From positions 1-24,964 of IMG/VR virus record IMGVR_UViG_3300047440_000060: 24,964 bases of DNA, one strand, 5' to 3'. Both the position numbers and the translations under genes were made by a program. Under the pieces are notes generated by a model. It did no database searches. It was not told where the DNA came from and saw only the letters and a program-made list of their open reading frames with translations. How positions within the stretch are numbered: the stretch's first letter is position 1; the number at the start of each line of letters is the position of its first letter. This document shows positions 15,022-21,621 of the stretch, one piece after another. The stretch is from a virus.

Positions 15022-16080
15022 TCAGAACGATGCGCCGCCGAAACCAAAGACCCAGGCCCCACTTGAACTTTTCGCGCTCACAACCTGATAACCCAAAACG
15101 CAAACCCCCTGTTGTCCGATCTGTCCAAGCGGCACGAGACTATGGAACCCCGACCAATCCAACGCGGCGTCCTCGCTGATGTAGAACGTGGTGTATTTCA
15201 CGTTCAGCGCGAACATATTGCCGACCGGGCAGAAATGATCGCTGAACACCGGAACGCCGGCGATGTTGATGTTGGGGAAGGACGAGCGAACGTCGGTATC
15301 GAGGTTGTAGTTGCCGTTCGGCTGAATGCGGACCTGTTCGACGCCGATGATGTCGTTGTTCAGCGTGGCGTAGTCGGCGGGATTCATGATCATCGCGGTC
15401 GGTGCCTCGCCGCCCGCCGTGTCGGTGATCTTGGTCAGCAGGCTGGACATCGCCTTGCGGTTCCAACCCAGCGTCGCGGTGGTGAAATTGGTGTTCCACG
15501 AAGACGGGTTGCCGGCGTTGATGTACTGGCCCTTGAAGTTTGCGTTGCCCGCCGAGGTTCGGTTGATGCCGCCATAGACCGGCAGGTTGGTGCCGTCATC
15601 GAAGGCGTCGGCCAGGGAGTTCGGAAACTGCGGCGTGTTGCCGACCGAGGACTTGTAGAGCAGCGTGGCGATGTTCTGCCGCGTGGTGGCATACACATCG
15701 TTCATCCTCGCCTTGAGCAGCGAGATCACCGTGTCGGTCGATTGCAGGATGCTTTCACCGAACATCAGCGGCACCGGCACCACCCAGTAGGCGAGGTTCC
15801 ACTGGCCGTTCTGAATGGCCGGGATCACCACCGGAGCGTTGAAGCCGCCCGCGTAGTTGGTGAACTGCCCCTGGACCATGGACTGGCCCTGCATCGGGAT
15901 CGTGACCTGGTTGAGACCGCCCGCCGCGCGCTGCGCGTTGCCCCACAGGAAAAACAGGCCGGGCGAGGCGAAATACAACTGCACGAACAGCTTTCGCACG
16001 AAGGCGCGCTGCACGACCGATGAGAGTTCGTTGAACGCGGCGCCCGCCGGAGGGGCAACACCTAAACCCGCGAGTGCCAT
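15022..16080 (-). CDS. Major capsid protein
   Basis: 352 aa. An N-terminal arm (SSVVQRAFVRKLFVQLYFAS) is followed by an Ile/Val/Gln-rich beta stretch, long helices with Arg/Asn, and a conserved-looking late block (AMIMNPADYATLNND, NINIAGVPVFSDHFCPVGNM, YISEDAALDWSGF). That order, the length and the place right after a scaffold-like gene fit an HK97-fold podoviral capsid protein. AAGGAA lies about 7 bases before the ATG at 16080. No frameshift site or second capsid form is visible. The protein forms the icosahedral shell around the DNA. Identification rests on pattern and context; no search was run. Confidence 0.85.
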   Translation of the reverse strand: MALAGLGVAPPAGAAFNELSSVVQRAFVRKLFVQLYFASPGLFFLWGNAQRAAGGLNQVTIPMQGQSMVQGQFTNYAGGFNAPVVIPAIQNGQWNLAYWVVPVPLMFGESILQSTDTVISLLKARMNDVYATTRQNIATLLYKSSVGNTPQFPNSLADAFDDGTNLPVYGGINRTSAGNANFKGQYINAGNPSSWNTNFTTATLGWNRKAMSSLLTKITDTAGGEAPTAMIMNPADYATLNNDIIGVEQVRIQPNGNYNLDTDVRSSFPNINIAGVPVFSDHFCPVGNMFALNVKYTTFYISEDAALDWSGFHSLVPLGQIGQQGVCVLGYQVVSAKSSSGAWVFGFGGASF

Positions 16081-16097
16081 CTATTGGATTCCTTGTT

Positions 16098-16688
16098 TCA
16101 ACGGTTGGCCCGCGCGTCGGCGATGGCCGCGGCGATTTCCTTGTCCACCCGGCGCTCATCGACGTTGCCGCCGGGCGAGCCGGACTTCATCAGGTCCATG
16201 ACGTAGGTATCCTCGGCATCGTCGCGATTGCCGAACAGGCCGAAGTTACCGCCCGACGTGGATGGCGCGGGCGCCGGATTGCGGGTCTGCCAGGCGTCGG
16301 CGGCGATGGAGAGGTCGGCGATGCCGTTTTCCTCGGCGAATGTCTTCACCGCGTCGATGCCGGCCTGCCGCCACCCGGCGGCGCGAAGCTGCGACGCCTG
16401 GCCTTCCCATTTGGCGTTGAAGCGCGCGAGCGTGCGTTCTTCCTCGGCCACCCGGTCGCGTTCGGCCAGATCGGCGCGCAATTTGTTCAGTTCGCCGCGC
16501 ACATCGTCCACGGCGGCATTGACCGGCGCGGCGGCGTCGATTTCGGGGATCGAGACGGTCGGATCGACGGTCTTGCGGGCCTGAAGGATCAGCTTGCGGG
16601 CCGCCGGATTGGACATCATGCGCTGCACCACGGCGGTCACGCCGGCGGCGGCGTTGTAGTCGGCTTCCTCGACCTCGATCCGCGCCAT
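16098..16688 (-). CDS. Capsid scaffolding protein
   Basis: 196 aa. It has a charged helical middle (VDDVRGELNKLRADLAERDR, VAEEERTLARFNAKWEG) likely to be coiled coil, a flexible Pro/Ser/Gly section (PAPAPSTSGGNFG), and a short basic-acidic C-terminal helix (DERRVDKEIAAAIADARANR). Location 17 bases upstream of the capsid gene, modest size and coiled-coil content are the standard signs of a podoviral scaffold. It would template procapsid assembly through its C-terminal helix and then leave. No protease motif is seen. It starts 3 bases after the preceding TAA. Confidence 0.75.
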   Translation of the reverse strand: MARIEVEEADYNAAAGVTAVVQRMMSNPAARKLILQARKTVDPTVSIPEIDAAAPVNAAVDDVRGELNKLRADLAERDRVAEEERTLARFNAKWEGQASQLRAAGWRQAGIDAVKTFAEENGIADLSIAADAWQTRNPAPAPSTSGGNFGLFGNRDDAEDTYVMDLMKSGSPGGNVDERRVDKEIAAAIADARANR

Positions 16689-16691
16689 GGC

Positions 16692-16874
16692 TTACGCCCC
16701 GCGCCCGTTGCCGGAGACGTGCGTCACGTTCATGTCGGTCGCCTTGTTGGCGTTCGGGAGATGCGACTTGCGCCCGCCAATGTCCTGCTGCTCCATGTCC
16801 ACGCGGACGATCTGGCCGTCCGACTTGGGAACCTTGGCAGTCGGGTCCTGAAAGATACTACCGCTAACAGCCAT
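16692..16874 (-). CDS. Small virion-module protein, unknown function
   Basis: 60 aa, MAVSGSIFQDPTAKVPKSDG at the start and NVTHVSGNGRGA at the end; polar, without membrane segment or known motif. An AGGAG site sits 7 bases before the ATG at 16874 and partly overlaps the TAG of the upstream Gly/Pro-rich gene, so expression is probably linked. Small proteins between portal and scaffold are common in podoviruses; its own role is unknown. The good ribosome-binding site is the main support for it being a real gene. Confidence 0.7.
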   Translation of the reverse strand: MAVSGSIFQDPTAKVPKSDGQIVRVDMEQQDIGGRKSHLPNANKATDMNVTHVSGNGRGA

Positions 16875-16884
16875 GTTATTTCTC

Positions 16885-17343
16885 CTACGCCGCTGGGGGC
16901 GTCATGGGGGGTTTCGGCGCACCGCCCGGCGGCATTCCGCCTGGGGCACCGCCACCAGGAGCGGACGCCTGCAACGCGGCGGCGTGCGGCTGATTCTGTT
17001 GCTGCTTCATGGCGAGGTTCCGCAGCCCGTCACTGGGCGGGGCACCGGCCTGAGCGTGCTTGCCGAGTAGTTGCATGATCTTGACCAGATCCTGGCCGAA
17101 TGGCGTCGAGGCGCCGACTTTTGGTAAGATCATGGCGACGGTATCGACCATCGCCCCGGCCAGTTTCTGCGCCTGGGCCATGGAACCCAGGTTCTGGGTC
17201 GGGCCGGTCATCGGCGAGGAGCCGATCGGGGGCGCGCCACCGCCTGGCGGTCCTCCCGCTCCTGGCGGTCCACCAGGGGGGGCACCACCCGGCGGTGGAG
17301 GCATACCGCCCCCGGCGCCAGGCGGTGTCAGTGAAGCGGACAC
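16885..17343 (-). CDS. Gly/Pro-rich head-module protein
   Basis: 152 aa from a GTG start (MSASLTPPGAGGGMPPPPGG). Two low-complexity Gly/Pro arms flank a helical core at about 50-105 (LGSMAQAQKLAGAMVDTVAM, then FGQDLVKIMQLLGKHAQ). Similar proteins with Pro/Gly tails occur between portal and scaffold in some podoviruses, but I cannot name a family. The GTG lies 7 bases after the stop of a 13-aa micro-ORF and has only a weak AGGCG upstream, so its translation may depend on the micro-ORF. An internal ATG at residue 14 would be an alternative start inside low-complexity sequence. Confidence 0.65.
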   Translation of the reverse strand: MSASLTPPGAGGGMPPPPGGAPPGGPPGAGGPPGGGAPPIGSSPMTGPTQNLGSMAQAQKLAGAMVDTVAMILPKVGASTPFGQDLVKIMQLLGKHAQAGAPPSDGLRNLAMKQQQNQPHAAALQASAPGGGAPGGMPPGGAPKPPMTPPAA

Positions 17344-17349
17344 GAAGGC

Positions 17350-17391
17350 TTAGCGCCTGCCGTGCTTGCGCCGACGATAACGAATGTTCAT
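17350..17391 (-). CDS. Micro-ORF: 13-aa polybasic peptide
   Basis: It encodes MNIRYRRRKHGRR, nine of 13 residues Arg, Lys or His. A strong AGGAGA site lies 5-6 bases before the ATG at 17391, better than the sites of many larger genes here. Its stop is 7 bases before the GTG of the Gly/Pro-rich gene. It could be a real DNA- or RNA-binding micropeptide, or a leader whose translation couples to the next gene. It resembles the neighbouring 18-aa micro-ORF at its C-terminus (RRRK, GRR). Confidence 0.45.
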   Translation of the reverse strand: MNIRYRRRKHGRR

Positions 17392-17438
17392 GTCGATCTC
17401 CTGGGTGTGAGGGGGTTCATTGGAGGGAGCCGGCGGAA

Positions 17439-17495
17439 TTACTTCCGGCGGCCCTTACGGCGGCGCGCGCGAGCGGCCTTATCGGTGGGAATCAT
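17439..17495 (-). CDS. Micro-ORF: 18-aa polybasic peptide
   Basis: It encodes MIPTDKAARARRRKGRRK, ten of 18 residues Arg or Lys. A near-perfect AAGGAGA site sits 5 bases before the ATG at 17495. It is the first minus-strand frame after the gap holding the plus-strand HTH gene, so it would head the capsid transcript if a promoter lies in 17496-17624. Function is unknown: a protamine-like DNA-binding peptide is one option, a leader peptide another. Confidence 0.5.
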   Translation of the reverse strand: MIPTDKAARARRRKGRRK

Positions 17496-17624
17496 CGTTC
17501 TCTCCTTGCCCCCACGGAATGCGGGTGACGGAAGGACCGTGCGGATGTGGCGCGGAAATAAGCAACTGGTTGAAATCGCGCGTGAAAGCGTCTAACACCG
17601 CGTTACCGCGTGAAAGGGTGCCGC
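17496..17624. promoter_or_regulatory. Divergent intergenic region, candidate promoters
   Basis: This 129-base stretch separates the minus-strand micro-ORFs from the plus-strand HTH gene and is the longest stretch without a gene. On the plus strand TTGAAA (17570-17575) and TCTAAC (17591-17596) are 15 bases apart, a weak match to a sigma70-type promoter with short spacing. A promoter for the capsid genes on the minus strand would be expected here, but I see no convincing boxes. The only other clear element is a 10-bp direct repeat. Confidence 0.3.
17579..17616 (+). repeat. 10-bp direct repeat pair upstream of HTH gene
   Basis: CGCGTGAAAG occurs at 17579-17588 and again at 17607-17616, 28 bases apart, the second ending 8 bases before the HTH start codon. 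Two tandem identical sites before a DNA-binding gene are a common arrangement for autoregulatory operators. Both lie within or just after the candidate promoter, so binding there could block transcription. Confidence 0.5.
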
Positions 17625-17813
17625 ATGGAAGCGTCGATGTCCCGAAGACTTGGCTCCAAGGAGGTCTGCGATCGGTTGCAAAAGTCGTATGACTGGCTTC
17701 GCAAGACCCGCAAGGCGCCAGGATCGGGACCGCCCTGCTATCGCATAGGCGCCCGCTATCAGTATCCCGTCAATGAGTTCGAGGCGTGGCTGGAAAAGCA
17801 GAGAATTGACTGA
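17625..17813 (+). CDS. Small helix-turn-helix DNA-binding protein (excisionase/AlpA-like)
   Basis: This is the only plus-strand gene in the window. From ATG 17625, 7 bases after a GAAAGGG site, it gives 62 aa; a GTG at 17610 and an ATG at 17637 are alternative starts. The pattern LGSKEVCDRLQKSYDWLRKT, then CYRIGARYQYPVNEFEAWLE fits the winged-HTH family called HTH_17 (excisionase, AlpA and MerR-like N-terminal domains): the recognition helix, a wing with YRIG and a closing EFEAWL helix. It probably binds DNA as a regulator, perhaps of the neighbouring micro-ORFs and head genes or of itself. It converges with the methyltransferase, 6 bases apart, with no visible terminator. Placement against the operon direction suggests a separately acquired unit. 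Confidence 0.75.
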   Translation: MEASMSRRLGSKEVCDRLQKSYDWLRKTRKAPGSGPPCYRIGARYQYPVNEFEAWLEKQRID

Positions 17814-17819
17814 AACCGC

Positions 17820-18545
17820 CTACATCGTCTCCGCTTCGACCTTGATTCCCGACTCCACGAGCCGTTTTCTTGGCGCGCACAGCATATTTTGCTTATCGAA
17901 ACGAAAAAACGTGTAATCCAGGCCGTCGAAACACGATTTCAGCGCGTCAACGTCGGATAAATTGTATTCGCACCAGACCCATGGCCGAAATTCCACCAGA
18001 GAGCGCCGCGCGCCGGTCAAAACCTGGAATTCCATGCCCTCAACGTCGATTTTCAGGAGGTCGAGGCGGCGAAAACCAAAGTCATCCACTAATGATACCA
18101 TGACATCGGTGGATTTTGTGTCACTGGATTGCCTCAACGACACCAAACCAAAGTCCTGGGGTATTGAGTAGTCCATTATCGGCATTTGAACAAACCCGGC
18201 GACATTCGACAAGCCGGATGGATGCACGATAAGGTTCCCCAAATCATTCAATACCACCGTTCCGCACAACGCTTGCCAGAACGGTTCCTGAATTTCATAG
18301 GCGTGAACCACGCCGCCCTTCGCCTTTACCGTGTTCGCCAACGGCACGCTGATCAGACCGTGCGAGGCGCCCGCGTCCACGATGACGCACTTCTCAGGCA
18401 ACGTGTTGGCGATGCCCACGAGCGCCGCGATCTCGGCCTCGATGTGCGTGGCGCCGGTTTTGACGATCCACTCCGCCACATAGGCGCAATGCCGGTTGAC
18501 GATGAACTTACCGTGGATGGAATCGAGAACAATCCAGGGACTCAT
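17820..18545 (-). CDS. FkbM-family SAM-dependent methyltransferase
   Basis: 241 aa. SAM-binding motif I is VIVDAGASHG (54-63), with the acidic Glu84 after strand 2. The FkbM signature LLKIDVEGMEFQVLTGA (163-179) and the following RPWVWCEYN complete the Rossmann methyltransferase core. FkbM enzymes methylate hydroxyls on sugars or other small-molecule acceptors; the substrate here is unknown. The ATG overlaps the stop of the 70-aa gene as ATGA, so it is expressed with the portal genes. GC in a hand-counted 120-base sample at its 3' end is 49%, against 63% in a portal sample, a sign of recent transfer. It is not needed for virion assembly, so a glycan-modifying role on host or virion is the likely use. 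Confidence 0.85.
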   Translation of the reverse strand: MSPWIVLDSIHGKFIVNRHCAYVAEWIVKTGATHIEAEIAALVGIANTLPEKCVIVDAGASHGLISVPLANTVKAKGGVVHAYEIQEPFWQALCGTVVLNDLGNLIVHPSGLSNVAGFVQMPIMDYSIPQDFGLVSLRQSSDTKSTDVMVSLVDDFGFRRLDLLKIDVEGMEFQVLTGARRSLVEFRPWVWCEYNLSDVDALKSCFDGLDYTFFRFDKQNMLCAPRKRLVESGIKVEAETM

Positions 18546-18754
18546 ATCACATTACCCAGACTGTCCACCCAATCAGGCTTCCCCACTTCGTATCTGCCCG
18601 CTGAAAACTCGGTCAGACTGACATACCAGCACGTCGTTTCCAACGGCACGTTATTCAACGGATGAACACGGTTCGTTCTAAGCACCATGAAAACCAGATG
18701 GCGTGCGTTCAGGCCGCAGTACCATTTCCTGTTCCGGGTCAGATTGATCCTCAC
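18542..18754 (-). CDS. Small unknown protein next to methyltransferase
   Basis: 70 aa from a GTG start that overlaps the portal stop as GTGA: MRINLTRNRKWYCGLNARHL at the start, then ETTCWYVSLTEF and WVDSLGNVI. It has a compact alpha/beta composition with two cysteines, no signal and no membrane segment. Its stop overlaps the methyltransferase start by four bases, so the two were probably acquired or are at least expressed together. It is AT-richer than the portal gene. I do not recognise a family. Confidence 0.65.
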   Translation of the reverse strand: MRINLTRNRKWYCGLNARHLVFMVLRTNRVHPLNNVPLETTCWYVSLTEFSAGRYEVGKPDWVDSLGNVI

Positions 18755-20529
18755 TTCTTCTTCGCCCCTCCGGTGATCGCCTTTTCAGCGGCGTGCGCGT
18801 AACCCTCCGGGTCCAGTCGTTTCAGTTCCGCCATCTGAGCCGCTTGTGCCACAGCCGCTTCCTTCATCCGCGCGATCAGCGTCTCCTTGTTCTGGAACGG
18901 CAGCATCTCGATGGCCGATTGCTTGTCCACCAGGCCCATCTTCAAGCCGCCGACCAGCAAACTCTGGTGTTCATCGGCGAAGATCGGCGAGGTCGTGTGA
19001 CCGTCCACCACCACGCGCCGGTCGTCCGGAATATCGGTCAGCAGAAAACCGGTTTCCTCGATCTTCTCGGCGTCCAGCCAAAACTTGCGGCCGTCCTTCG
19101 CCTCCATCAGCGACAACCGCAGATCCGCCGCCTTGGCGCACTGCCGCTCGATCAACAGGCTATCGTCCTTCAACCGCGCGCTCGCCACCTTCATCAGTGG
19201 ATTGGCCTGCACGCCCGAGCGCACGCCCGATTCGCCCTTGCCCGAAAGCATGTTGTCGAAGCCCGCGATCAGGTCGATGATGCCGATCAACCGCTCGATC
19301 AGCGGCAGGGTCTCCGGCGGTATCTTCGGCGTCAGATCGTTGACCGCGCCGCCCGGCCCCAGGTTCATGTAGCCCGCCGTCTTCATCTGCCCGTATTGCT
19401 CGTCGGTCAGGCCGTCGCCGGTGATGGCGAGGATTTTATCCACCTGTAGCCCGAACAACTGCCGTAGGTCGGTCATGGTCTGGCTGAGGAAGTCCTGCGT
19501 GGACATGACATCGGCCAGTTCCGACCGGCCCCAGATATTGCCCGCCTGCTGGTTCGCCTGGATCAGCGTGTAGGGGTGCAGACCGCTGTCCTGGGCCTGG
19601 ATCAGCATGTTGCCCATCTTGGCCCATGGCGCGATCAGAATGTCCGGCTCGATCAACTGGATGGTGGAATAGTCCGCGCCGTGCCAGACCCAGATTTCGT
19701 GGAATACCACGGTCGGGGCGGCGGGATCGGGCCGTGCGCCATCGAAGGCGCCGGTCGAGGTCAACGCCACCACACCACCCGGCATCGGGCGCGTCGCGGA
19801 CTCGAACTGCAGCGGCGATGATGACAGCACCGGATGGTTCCAGGACTGCTCCATGTTGCCCTGATTGCCGGCGGCGTTGGACTTGATCCGCTCGAACAGC
19901 GCCCGCGCGTCGGGGCGTTGCCAGATGCGGCGCCAGACTTCCGGCAGGGTGATGGTCGAGGTTTCCACCATGGCTGGTTGTTCGTCCAGATCGTCCATGT
20001 CCGGGCGATACACGCCGAATTGCCACGGCATGATCAGTCCCGAGCGGTATTCCGGCAGGCGGTCGGAACCGGACACGACGGGCCATTGCTTGAGGATGGA
20101 TGCGCCGTATTTCAGGCTTTCGAACACGCCCTGGGCGAACTGCGTGTCGGTGTTGGTGCGTTCCCAGGACCGGCCCAGCAGGCGCGTCACCACGCGGCCC
20201 CGTTCCTTGGTGATCTTGTCGTAGTCGTTCTCGAAGTCGAGGCTGAACCGAATGTCGGTCGGCGAGTAGAGCATGGCCGCGCGCCGGTCCAGCAGCGCGA
20301 ACATCAGGTTGCACATGGACTTCGTGTTGTCGAAGCGGCCAGCCTCCACGAAGTCGTGATAGGCGCGATAGGTGGCCGACCGCTGGCCGACGTTGGAGCG
20401 GCAGATATCGATCAGTTCATGCGCGATGCGAATGATGCCCTGGTCATCATCGGGCAGGCCCCACAAGGCTTCGGGCGGCGAGTAGGCGCCGCGGGTTTTC
20501 AGGCGGACGACGTTGCCGGGGCGGGCCAT
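18751..20529 (-). CDS. Portal protein
   Basis: 592 aa from MARPGNVVRLKTRG, whose ATG shares one base with the upstream stop (TGATG); the reading frame is open further upstream but only as overlap. The protein has long helical segments, an IWGRSELADVMSTQDFL block typical of the portal crown-stem helix, and SGKGESGVRSGVQANPLMKV followed by long helices, as in podoviral portals. It ends with a Lys-rich tail (GGAKKK). It forms the dodecameric channel at one capsid vertex, docking the terminase during packaging. Location after terL and two to three small genes, and before scaffold and capsid, is the standard order. It is somewhat longer than T7 gp8 (536 aa). Confidence 0.85.
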   Translation of the reverse strand: MARPGNVVRLKTRGAYSPPEALWGLPDDDQGIIRIAHELIDICRSNVGQRSATYRAYHDFVEAGRFDNTKSMCNLMFALLDRRAAMLYSPTDIRFSLDFENDYDKITKERGRVVTRLLGRSWERTNTDTQFAQGVFESLKYGASILKQWPVVSGSDRLPEYRSGLIMPWQFGVYRPDMDDLDEQPAMVETSTITLPEVWRRIWQRPDARALFERIKSNAAGNQGNMEQSWNHPVLSSSPLQFESATRPMPGGVVALTSTGAFDGARPDPAAPTVVFHEIWVWHGADYSTIQLIEPDILIAPWAKMGNMLIQAQDSGLHPYTLIQANQQAGNIWGRSELADVMSTQDFLSQTMTDLRQLFGLQVDKILAITGDGLTDEQYGQMKTAGYMNLGPGGAVNDLTPKIPPETLPLIERLIGIIDLIAGFDNMLSGKGESGVRSGVQANPLMKVASARLKDDSLLIERQCAKAADLRLSLMEAKDGRKFWLDAEKIEETGFLLTDIPDDRRVVVDGHTTSPIFADEHQSLLVGGLKMGLVDKQSAIEMLPFQNKETLIARMKEAAVAQAAQMAELKRLDPEGYAHAAEKAITGGAKKK

Positions 20530-20771
20530 CAGGTTTTTGCTTTCGGTTCTTTGATCCACGCCGGCGCGAGCGCGTAGCCGCCGGTCGCCTCGTCGGGCAC
20601 CAGCACTTCGCGGCCCAGCAGCGAGAACAGCGTGGGCCAGGTGCAGATGGGCAGGTTGCCGAGCATGATCAGCGGCTCGTTCGACCGGTGCGGCTTGATC
20701 GTGGCGGCCTCCGCCGCGCGCAGCAGCGTCACCACGTAAGCCTGCTCGTCGCTCAACGGGGCGGTTGCCAT
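20529..20771 (-). CDS. Small protein upstream of portal, unknown function
   Basis: 80 aa, MATAPLSDEQAYVVTLLRAA at the start, then NEPLIMLGNLPICTWPTLFS and ATGGYALAPAWIKEP. It is soluble and mixed alpha/beta, without a recognised motif. Both ends share one base with neighbours (TGATG), so it sits in a coupled chain between the zinc-ribbon protein and the portal. It may assist packaging or portal assembly; that is a guess from place only. Confidence 0.7.
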   Translation of the reverse strand: MATAPLSDEQAYVVTLLRAAEAATIKPHRSNEPLIMLGNLPICTWPTLFSLLGREVLVPDEATGGYALAPAWIKEPKAKT

Positions 20772-21364
20772 CAGCGGCGTCTCCTGTAGCCCGGTGCCTG
20801 GGTCTCATTGGCGGGCAGTTCGGTGGTCATGGTGGTATTGGCGAAGACGCGGCTGTTGCCCGGCTCGGTGCCCGCGGCGACCCGCGAGGCCGCCGTGAGC
20901 GCGTGGCCCTGGCGCAGCTTCATCATGGCGTCCAGGCCCGCGTTGACGTGGTGGCCGGCGAAGACAGATTGCTGAAGGCCAGCCGCGATCGGCCCGCCGT
21001 CGATGAAGCCGAGGCCGCCCGGTGTGGCCGATACCGGCGGTGCCGCGATCTCGCCTTCCTTCAGGTTGTCCCGCATGTCGGTGATCTTGATCGCGGACGC
21101 TTCCTCGGTGGTCAGGCCGTGGGTCTCTTGCGCCATCTGTGCGCGGAACGCGGCGCCCGCCTCCATCTCGCGGTAATAAGCATCGGTGTTCCTGCCGATG
21201 GACTTAGCGATATGCGGCATTACCAAAGCGGGCGCCATGGAACCGGCGGCGGCGTCGCAACCGGTGTAAGGGCAAGCCGAGACCGGATCAGCCTCAACAC
21301 TCGGATGATGGTCATACTCGAACACCCTCTGACACGACGGGCAGCGATAGCGGCGGCGGATCAT
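20771..21364 (-). CDS. Zinc-ribbon phage protein between terminase and portal
   Basis: 197 aa. The N-terminus (MIRRRYRCPSCQRVFEYDHH) has Cys8 and Cys11, and ACPYTGC adds Cys31 and Cys36. These four would form a zinc ribbon like those of the FmdB/rubredoxin-like type. The remainder is helical and polar (YYREMEAGAAFRAQMAQET, then IKITDMRDNLKEGEI), ending in RRR. The ATG overlaps the upstream stop as ATGA. Its place between terL and portal suggests a packaging-related or DNA-contacting role, but no function is known to me. Confidence 0.7.
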   Translation of the reverse strand: MIRRRYRCPSCQRVFEYDHHPSVEADPVSACPYTGCDAAAGSMAPALVMPHIAKSIGRNTDAYYREMEAGAAFRAQMAQETHGLTTEEASAIKITDMRDNLKEGEIAAPPVSATPGGLGFIDGGPIAAGLQQSVFAGHHVNAGLDAMMKLRQGHALTAASRVAAGTEPGNSRVFANTTMTTELPANETQAPGYRRRR

Positions 21365-21621
21365 GTGACAATGCCCTCCACGCCACCATTCGCGAGCATC
21401 TTCAGTAGTTGATTATCCTGATACATCTGAACGAACAATTTCGGCACCAACGCCCGGTGCGTGATGCTGATCAACTCGTCGTTTCCGAATTGCCACATTG
21501 GTTGGTTCGCGGAAATCAGCGGTTCAATAATAAGGAACGGCCTCACCGGCATCAGCAAGCCGGGCGTACGAATGATCGCGGGCGCCGCGAGCAGGCCAAG
21601 CAGGAAGCCGCGGCGGATCAT
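21361..21621 (-). CDS. Small protein with twin-arginine-like signal peptide
   Basis: The start at 21621 (MIRRGFLLGLLAAPAIIRTP) was chosen because its ATG overlaps the terL stop as ATGA; an in-frame ATG four codons earlier also exists. The product has 86 aa. RRGFLLG followed by a hydrophobic run looks like a Tat or Sec signal peptide, so the mature part (about 60 aa) would be exported or membrane-anchored. The C-terminal half (HRALVPKLFVQMYQDNQLLK) resembles the arm of the capsid protein (RAFVRKLFVQLY) and the terL C-terminus. I recall similar RR-signal small proteins in phages of alphaproteobacteria, function unknown. The Tat reading needs caution: the motif is minimal. Confidence 0.65.
   Translation of the reverse strand: MIRRGFLLGLLAAPAIIRTPGLLMPVRPFLIIEPLISANQPMWQFGNDELISITHRALVPKLFVQMYQDNQLLKMLANGGVEGIVT

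Noticed and set aside
17388-17420. A third micro-ORF encoding MNPLTPRRST, ending in an ATGA overlap with the 13-aa micro-ORF
   Set aside because: No ribosome-binding site lies upstream of its ATG, and the overlap alone is not enough support.
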